8,481 nt of DNA from Clostridia bacterium. Its GTDB lineage: Bacteria > Bacillota > Clostridia > Christensenellales > Aristaeellaceae. The position numbers and the translations under genes are program-made. This document shows, piece by piece, positions 3,822 to 8,481 of the stretch (position 1 is the first letter of the stretch; the number at the start of each line of letters is the position of its first letter). The stretch is taken from NCBI GenBank assembly GCA_900754755.1, contig CAAEEC010000009.1:1-8481 (forward strand), given 5' to 3'. Below the pieces are notes generated by a model. It was not told where the DNA came from. It saw only the letters and a list, made by a program, of their open reading frames with translations, and made no database searches.

Positions 3822-6708
3822 ACTGCACCATATCGATTTGCGGCTGTACGCGCACGATGTATTCATCGAACGAAAGTTCCCCATTAAGATACGCACGCAG
3901 ATCCGTCTCTATTCCCAGCGCGAGGCGAATGTCGACACCCGCTTTCGTACGCAAGAGGGGAGATTGCGCGGCGGCGAGGCGGAATGCGTCCGTTTCCTGC
4001 GCGTATTCCGGCCGCGTGTTCGCCCATTCGCGGCTGTAGCCTTCAGCGTCCGCGAGGAGCATTTGATACGAAAGCCCGTATTCCCCTTCGTTCTGGCAGC
4101 GTGCAGAGCAGTATTCCGCCAGGTACGCTTCTACAAGATCGGCGTTTTGCGTGCGCGTATAAACGTAATACCCGTGGATTTCAACCGGATACAGCGCAGT
4201 TCCGTCCAGATTTGCCACAGGCGCGAAGCGTATGCTTTCTCCGAAAGCCGCGATCCTTGCGTCCAGCGTCGTTTCCACGGCGAGCGCGCGACTTTCATCG
4301 CTTCCTTCGCCGATTAGCCCGGCTTGCCACAGCCGCCGGTAGGCTTCCATAGATTGCCGGAAGGCGGGCGAGTCCAGGTTGATGTCCGCGCCCGAGCGGG
4401 CCTGCATGTCCAGATAGAGGATATAGGGAGGATTGACGACGTCCGAAAAGAGCTGATATCCCGTGCCAGCGAGGGCATCTATGGCCCAGTCGGCGAGCGT
4501 TTCCCAGGTGTATGGCGGCTGCGGCCATTGGAGGTTGAGCGCCTGAAGCAGAGGTTCGTTCAGCGCGTACGCATAGGTGAATGCCAGTTCTGGAACGCAG
4601 TAGACATTGCCATCCACCGCCAGCGCGCTCGCGTAGGAGAGAAATCCAGATGATTCCATGCTTTCGCTCACGGCGGGTAGCGCATTCAGGGGGAGGAACG
4701 CGCCACTCTGAGCGTATGCGTCCATCAGAGAAGCGTGCTCATATATCAGATCCACTTGCGCGTCCCCGGCCATCAGGCGGGTGGCGAGCTGCGCCGTATC
4801 CATGTTGAGATATTGCAGTTCTACGTCGGGATACTGTTCCCGCATCCACGATTCCATATAGTCGCTTCGCGCCGTGCCGACTTCGGCGTTCACGATTGTC
4901 AGCGTACGCACTGGCTGCTCACTTTCCAGGACAGTAGGCAGGAGCGAGACCAGCCGGTGCGTACTGGCTTCGAAATCGCTTGCGCAGGCGTAGAGCGCGC
5001 CGCCGTCGCAACGCAGCATGTGGTAGTATTCGGTTTCGCCCGGCACGCTGGGCACTCGCTCCTCCGGCACATCCGCGGCGCGCCACCACCAGATGGTTCC
5101 ATCCGTTTTGAGCAGGTAGAGTCCATCTTTTCCGGCGGCAATTTCGGATACGGATTGCATGGGACCACGCCAGATTTCCCGCGCGTTTCCGGCAGCCGAA
5201 ACGTCTACTTGGGAGATGGCCCAGTCCCCAGAGAAATCCTCGTGCAATAGGAACAAAGCGCCTGACGCATCCGCGCACAGGTCGTAGACCGCACCGGCGG
5301 AAAGCTCGGCAAGCGTGCCTTCGGACAGGTTCAGGGAATAGGCCTTCCGTGGGTCGAGCGCCCCTGGGGCGGGGGCGGAAGCGTCCGTCGCGGTGAAGAT
5401 GACCTGGTCTTTGAGCACTTCCATGTGATCGATGCGCAGGGCTTTGGGCAGAGTATAGCGTTCTATGAGCGCCCCGCCCGTGCCGACACGCATGAGCACA
5501 TCGGCGGATTCGCCGTTTTCGCACACGAACGTCCCGGCTGTGCCTGTCGCAACGCGTGTAGCCAGCGGAAATTCGCCCATCAGTGTCCATTGCCCGGCTG
5601 ATTCAGAATAGAGGCAGCCATCTGCGAGGAGTACGATGCCGTCTCCGGCGATGTCGTAATCCAGGATGGTTTCGAAAGTTTCAGGCAGCGTAATAACGCT
5701 TTTTCGCTGAGCTTCGCCTGTGGCAAAGCTCGCCAGACAGGTCGCAAGCAGAAACGCCGCCGCTAGGATCGCCGCGCGTCGGGAGCAAGGGGACGGACGC
5801 ACCAGTCGGGCAACGCGCGTTTTGGTCGCGCGGAAGTCCGTACGCATGGCGCTGGCGAACGAAACATATTTGGAAGCGCGACCACTCAGGCGCACGATCG
5901 TCTGCGCGTAGTCGATTCGTTCTTGGGGGGATAGCGCTTTGGTTGCGCATTCGTCGCATGCACATTCGCAGTCTCGCGCGGACGCAAACGCCGCCACCCA
6001 TACCAGTGGGTGGAACCAGTATAAAACGCACAATAGATTTTTGAGCAACAGCCAGAAATTGTCGCCCCGCCGCGCGTGAGCGGTTTCGTGCAAAAGGACA
6101 TGGTGCAGCGCGCCTTCCGCGAGCGTGGCTTCATTTACGTAGATGCGCGGTCGGAAAAAGCCCGAAAGACAGGGCGAATCCGCGCAGGAGCGGTAGACGG
6201 GGATGCAGCCAGGCGCGCTCATGCGCACAGCACTGCGCGCGAGCTGCATATAATAGCGCACGTTTTCCCTGGCGATATATGCCGCCGTAGCCAGTGCGCC
6301 CGCAAGCCACAGGCAGAATGCCACTTCCTTCCATGACGGTGCGCGGACAGGGAGGGACTCGGCGGGCACTTCCGATTGAAGCGCTGAAGAATCCCTTTCC
6401 TCCACGCGCGGAGATGAAAGTGCGAAATTTTCGTTTGCAGCAAGCGAATTTGCGGCGGAAAGCGGGAAGGGCGATTCCGCGAGCGCAATCGCGATGGTTT
6501 CAGGCGATAGCGCAGGCCCGATTTGCGTCGAAGGCCACACGGGCCATTGCAGCGGAAGCAGCAGACGTATGGCGGCTACGAGCCATAGCGCGTACACCCA
6601 GCGGGCGCTGGCGCGCCGTAGCAAAACGGCGCGAATGAGCAGAACGGCTGCAATCACAATTCCGCCCGCGATGGATTGTGAGAGCAAAAGATCAACGGCT
6701 TGTTTCAT
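3814..6708 (-). CDS. M56 (BlaR1/MecR1-like) metalloprotease fused to beta-propeller and ABC solute-binding domain
   Basis: A 964-residue single open frame. Residues 1-330 match BlaR1/MecR1 topology: membrane segments at about 9-30 and 36-53, an outside loop of about 70 residues, a third segment at 128-146, and a cytosolic zinc protease with HETAH (His207, Glu208, His211) and Glu248 in CECACDECA as likely third ligand. A fourth membrane segment is at 312-330. In BlaR1 a penicillin-binding sensor follows. Here residues 340-595 instead hold about five DG.LY-type repeats, probably beta-propeller blades. Residues 600-964 form a complete family-1-type sugar-binding domain (LTIVNAEVG, DLIYEHASLMDAYAQSGAFL, VYCVPELAFTYAYALNEPLL, YTWETLADWAID). 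The start at 6708 overlaps the repressor gene by 17 bases and follows AGAGGAG. The binding domain probably feeds the adjacent permeases and controls proteolysis of the BlaI-like repressor. Domain assignments are strong; the propeller is moderate; the mechanism is inferred. Confidence 0.9.
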   Translation of the reverse strand: MKQAVDLLLSQSIAGGIVIAAVLLIRAVLLRRASARWVYALWLVAAIRLLLPLQWPVWPSTQIGPALSPETIAIALAESPFPLSAANSLAANENFALSSPRVEERDSSALQSEVPAESLPVRAPSWKEVAFCLWLAGALATAAYIARENVRYYMQLARSAVRMSAPGCIPVYRSCADSPCLSGFFRPRIYVNEATLAEGALHHVLLHETAHARRGDNFWLLLKNLLCVLYWFHPLVWVAAFASARDCECACDECATKALSPQERIDYAQTIVRLSGRASKYVSFASAMRTDFRATKTRVARLVRPSPCSRRAAILAAAFLLATCLASFATGEAQRKSVITLPETFETILDYDIAGDGIVLLADGCLYSESAGQWTLMGEFPLATRVATGTAGTFVCENGESADVLMRVGTGGALIERYTLPKALRIDHMEVLKDQVIFTATDASAPAPGALDPRKAYSLNLSEGTLAELSAGAVYDLCADASGALFLLHEDFSGDWAISQVDVSAAGNAREIWRGPMQSVSEIAAGKDGLYLLKTDGTIWWWRAADVPEERVPSVPGETEYYHMLRCDGGALYACASDFEASTHRLVSLLPTVLESEQPVRTLTIVNAEVGTARSDYMESWMREQYPDVELQYLNMDTAQLATRLMAGDAQVDLIYEHASLMDAYAQSGAFLPLNALPAVSESMESSGFLSYASALAVDGNVYCVPELAFTYAYALNEPLLQALNLQWPQPPYTWETLADWAIDALAGTGYQLFSDVVNPPYILYLDMQARSGADINLDSPAFRQSMEAYRRLWQAGLIGEGSDESRALAVETTLDARIAAFGESIRFAPVANLDGTALYPVEIHGYYVYTRTQNADLVEAYLAEYCSARCQNEGEYGLSYQMLLADAEGYSREWANTRPEYAQETDAFRLAAAQSPLLRTKAGVDIRLALGIETDLRAYLNGELSFDEYIVRVQPQIDMVQYE

Positions 6709-7087
6709 CCTGTTTCAGCTCCTCTCGCGCTTTTTCCAGCATGCGCATGAGTTCATCGATATCTTGCGGCGAAAGCTGCCCACCCTGCACCATGGCGCTC
6801 ATCATGCGTACGGGCTTTCCGTCGAAAAATTTGTCCATAAGCCCGCGGGCTTGCTCAAGCCTCGCCTCATTTCGGTCGACCAGAGGAGAATACCGGCGCG
6901 CGGGTTTTGCGTCCTCTACGCACACGGTTCCCTTTGCTTGCATGCGCTTGAGCAGGCTGATGACGCTGTGGCGGTCCCAACCTGTCTTCTCCCGGAGCGC
7001 TGCGGTGATTTCCGCAACGGTTAAAGGAGATTGCTCCCACAATAGCGACAGGATTTTGCTTTCAGCCTCTGTGATGGAAACAGACAT
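6692..7087 (-). CDS. BlaI/MecI-family transcriptional repressor
   Basis: A 131-residue winged-helix repressor of normal family length. The N-terminal DNA-binding domain (about 1-72) has the family pattern ITEAESKILSLLWEQSPLTV, a recognition region WDRHSVISLLKRMQAKG and wing RRYSPLV. The C-terminal helices (about 74-125, DELMRMLEKAREEL) dimerise. In staphylococcal BlaI and MecI the BlaR1 protease cuts in this C-terminal part; the Asn-Phe cut site of BlaI appears replaced by Ala98-Met99 (by eye). The start at 7087 has an AAGGAGG site 10 bases upstream, and the gene overlaps the M56 gene by 17 bases. It is first in the operon and directly downstream of operator-like dyads, so it most likely represses itself and the whole transporter operon. 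Confidence 0.93.
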   Translation of the reverse strand: MSVSITEAESKILSLLWEQSPLTVAEITAALREKTGWDRHSVISLLKRMQAKGTVCVEDAKPARRYSPLVDRNEARLEQARGLMDKFFDGKPVRMMSAMVQGGQLSPQDIDELMRMLEKAREELKQDETSR

Positions 7088-7101
7088 AGCAACGCCTCCT
7101 T

Positions 7102-7140
7102 GGTAGACGGTTTGTTACTGTGAGTATACAACTGTCTACC
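7102..7140 (-). promoter_or_regulatory. Paired BlaI-like operator sites in inverted orientation
   Basis: GGTAGAC (7102-7108) and GTCTACC (7134-7140) form a perfect inverted pair. The right-hand site is itself an imperfect palindrome, GTATACAACTGTCTAC (7124-7139, 12 of 16 positions symmetric), with core TACAAC-TGTC resembling the TACAnnTGTA core of BlaI/MecI operators. The left-hand site (7103-7118) is a more degenerate copy. The right-hand site covers the -10 and part of the spacer of the operon promoter; the left-hand site covers the transcription start and early leader. Confidence 0.7.
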
Positions 7141-7151
7141 GATTTTGTCAA
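7123..7151 (-). promoter_or_regulatory. Strong sigma-A promoter of the repressor/transporter operon
   Basis: On the minus strand there is a perfect -35 TTGACA (7146-7151), a 17-base spacer and a -10 TATACT (7123-7128, 5/6). The transcript would begin near 7116, about 29 bases before the ATG at 7087. Such a strong promoter with operators across it fits a repressed, inducible operon. Confidence 0.85.
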
Positions 7152-7254
7152 GGCATTTTTTGCCGCGCTGCAATGTTTTTGTTCGGCCAAATTACACGAT
7201 CAAATAGAATGGTGCGAAAAAGATTTTTCAGAAAAGCATAGGGAGATGATTTTG

Positions 7255-7286
7255 TCTGGACGGCGCCGGAAGAGACGCCGTCCAGA
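7255..7286 (-). repeat. Perfect 11-bp inverted repeat downstream of the isomerase gene
   Basis: TCTGGACGGCG (7255-7265) and CGCCGTCCAGA (7276-7286) pair perfectly around a 10-base loop. It lies 85 bases past the isomerase stop and 104 bases before the operon promoter. On the minus strand the stem is followed by CAAAATC rather than a U-run, so it is not a standard intrinsic terminator. It may be a Rho-type or mRNA 3'-end hairpin. The rest of 7152-7370 shows nothing else I can name. Confidence 0.65.
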
Positions 7287-7370
7287 GAACAGCTCTTGGG
7301 ATTTTGTTTCTCGTTCAAACCGCGTTCGTATAAAACATATGGATGCGCAAGTAGATTTGCAGAATTCCGT

Positions 7371-8123
7371 TTATAGATAAATCCGGCGGAACTCCTTCAG
7401 GCTTTCCACGCTATCCATGGTCGGCCCGTATTCCAGACCACAAGCGCCGGTATAGCCTGCTTTGTCCACGGCGGCGAAGATCACCTTGTAATCGTTTTCG
7501 CCGAATTGCAGCTCGTGCCGGCCGGGATGACCCGCGCTGTGGAGGTGCGCGATGCAATCCAGGTTTTGGGTGATGCTGGGAATGATATTGCCTTCCATCA
7601 CCTGCTGGTGATAAATGTCGTATACCACCTTTACCAGGGGATGATCGACTTCGTGGATGATTTCAAACGCTTCGCGCGAAGACCATAGGTAATATCCTGG
7701 ATGGTTGACATAGATATTGAGCGGTTCGATCATGATGGTCACGCCGCTGTCTTCCAGAATGGGTTTGGCCTGCTTCAGCGCGGCGACGATGCTGTCATGC
7801 TGGCGGGCGCGTTCTTCGCCTGTGTCCGCGCCCACCTGGGTGATCAGCTTGCTGGCGCCCACGCGCTTGGCGGCGGCGCAACTCTCTTTCAAGCCGTTCA
7901 GCCAATCTTTGCGCTTGGCGGGATTGGTCATGTTGAATTCCGTGGTGCACATGCTCAAGAGTTCCACGCCCGATTGCTCGCAGGCGTTGCGCACCGCGTC
8001 GAGATCCAGCGATTTCCAATTGTAGGTTTCCGCCGCGTCAAAACCAAGCTGTGCAATTTTGGCGATGGCTTCGCAAAAGTCCATCTTGCCGAAAAAGCAG
8101 GGGACGGGAATGCAAATTCGCAT
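7371..8123 (-). CDS. Hydroxypyruvate-isomerase-like sugar isomerase/epimerase (TIM barrel)
   Basis: A 250-residue cytosolic AP-endonuclease-2-type TIM barrel. Family signatures are IEPLN (Glu133 as first metal ligand/catalytic acid), VVYDIYHQQVMEGN (Asp169, His172), HLHSAGHPGRHE (His193, His195, Arg202, Glu204), GENDY and GLEYGP (Glu231, second catalytic Glu). The run from DIYHQQ to GRHE and GENDY is closest to the hydroxypyruvate isomerase (Hyi/OtnI) subgroup, which interconverts small keto/aldehyde sugar acids; the true substrate is open. The ATG at 8123 is chosen over the frame's upstream codon at 8189 because AAAGGAGC lies just before it and the product then starts MRICIPVPCFF, like the family. 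It follows the oxidoreductase stop by 19 bases, so the two are one catabolic operon. Confidence 0.9.
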   Translation of the reverse strand: MRICIPVPCFFGKMDFCEAIAKIAQLGFDAAETYNWKSLDLDAVRNACEQSGVELLSMCTTEFNMTNPAKRKDWLNGLKESCAAAKRVGASKLITQVGADTGEERARQHDSIVAALKQAKPILEDSGVTIMIEPLNIYVNHPGYYLWSSREAFEIIHEVDHPLVKVVYDIYHQQVMEGNIIPSITQNLDCIAHLHSAGHPGRHELQFGENDYKVIFAAVDKAGYTGACGLEYGPTMDSVESLKEFRRIYL

Positions 8124-8142
8124 TTTTGGCGCTCCTTTCGTT

Positions 8143-8481
8143 TTAGAGATAGACGACCTTGCCGGTTTCCATGGATTCGTTGGCAGCAAAAGTCATTTTC
8201 AGGGACTTCACCGCGTCGGCATAGGGGGAACGGATGCCGCTCGCGTCGCCGGTCTGCACGGCGTGAATGAACGCGCGATCCAGATCGAGGGTCTGGTCAT
8301 TGCCGCGGCGAATGTCGACGGTTTTATTCGCCGTGGTGAGGATCAGGTTGTTGCGCAGACGGTAGTCGATGATCATATCGTCCAGCTTGATTACAAGACC
8401 GCAGTTGGGACGCACGGTTTTGGAATAGCAGGCGCTCTCCAGCGTGGCAGTCACATTGTCCTGGAAGCGATAGATGCAAAC
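8143..8481 (-). CDS. Gfo/Idh/MocA-family oxidoreductase, C-terminal part (partial)
   Basis: The last 112 codons of a gene that begins beyond the right edge; the frame is open to the window end. The visible part is the alpha/beta C-terminal domain of NAD(P)-dependent sugar dehydrogenases. It ends with the family's usual tail: a helix FIHAVQTGD, then SPYADAVKSLKMTFAANES with METGKVVYL. The N-terminal nucleotide-binding fold is outside the window, so cofactor and catalytic residues cannot be checked. It is paired with the downstream isomerase (19-base gap), a common arrangement in inositol and rare-sugar breakdown. The family call is good; the substrate is unknown. Confidence 0.85.
   Translation of the reverse strand, partial: VCIYRFQDNVTATLESACYSKTVRPNCGLVIKLDDMIIDYRLRNNLILTTANKTVDIRRGNDQTLDLDRAFIHAVQTGDASGIRSPYADAVKSLKMTFAANESMETGKVVYL

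Noticed and set aside
3715..4317. Plus-strand 200-codon frame
   Set aside because: It lies antisense to the permease and fusion genes, has no recognisable motif and is a typical high-GC shadow frame.
3814..6708. Beta-lactam sensing function for the M56 protein
   Set aside because: The penicillin-binding sensor domain (S-x-x-K, S-x-N, K-T/S-G motifs) is absent. The outside part is propeller-like plus a solute-binding domain, so the resistance role of BlaR1 cannot be transferred.
7120..7380. Plus-strand open frame of 86 codons in the intergenic region
   Set aside because: It begins with GTG inside the operator/promoter, has no ribosome binding site and spans the hairpin; its composition is not protein-like.
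8124..8189. N-terminal extension of the isomerase frame
   Set aside because: It overlaps the oxidoreductase gene end and its residues do not fit the family. The AAAGGAGC site supports the start at 8123.
1..8481. CRISPR arrays, tRNA genes, insertion sequences or phage genes
   Set aside because: I saw no regularly spaced repeats, no cloverleaf-like segments, no transposase or integrase motifs and no terminal inverted repeats.

Overview
The window looks like chromosomal DNA from an uncultivated, fairly GC-rich member of the Bacillota (Clostridia-type). The reasons are a BlaI/BlaR1-type regulator pair, strong AGGAGG-like ribosome binding sites, sigma-A promoters (TTGACA/TATACT, 17-base spacers) and MalF/MalG-type permeases with no dedicated ATPase. 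Every gene I can support reads on the minus strand, so gene order is given from high to low coordinates. The taxonomic call is an inference.

Right end (8481-7371): the C-terminal part of a Gfo/Idh/MocA-type oxidoreductase is followed after 19 bases by a complete hydroxypyruvate-isomerase-like TIM-barrel enzyme, a typical sugar-catabolism pair. A 283-base intergenic region follows. It holds a perfect 11-bp hairpin and a near-consensus promoter overlapped by an inverted pair of BlaI-like operator sites.

Centre (7087-1051): a tightly packed five-gene operon. It encodes (1) a BlaI/MecI-family repressor; (2) a 964-residue protein joining a BlaR1/MecR1-type M56 membrane metalloprotease, a fourth membrane segment, a probable beta-propeller and a complete ABC-type sugar solute-binding domain; (3) a MalF-like permease; (4) a MalG-like permease; and (5) a membrane-anchored HlyD/MacA-type adaptor. 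Junctions are overlaps of 17, 8 and 4 bases, then a 12-base gap. No ABC ATPase and no separate binding protein is present. I infer that the binding domain serves both as substrate receptor for the importer and as sensor for the protease. Ligand would then lead to cleavage of the BlaI-like repressor and induction of the operon. This 'transceptor' layout is the notable system here.

Left end (1050-1): an SRP RNA gene of the small bacterial type with its own promoter, A/T-rich UP-like element and U-run terminator; a 218-residue soluble histidine kinase with no partner response regulator in view; and a consensus promoter driving the first codons of an unidentified gene that leaves the window.
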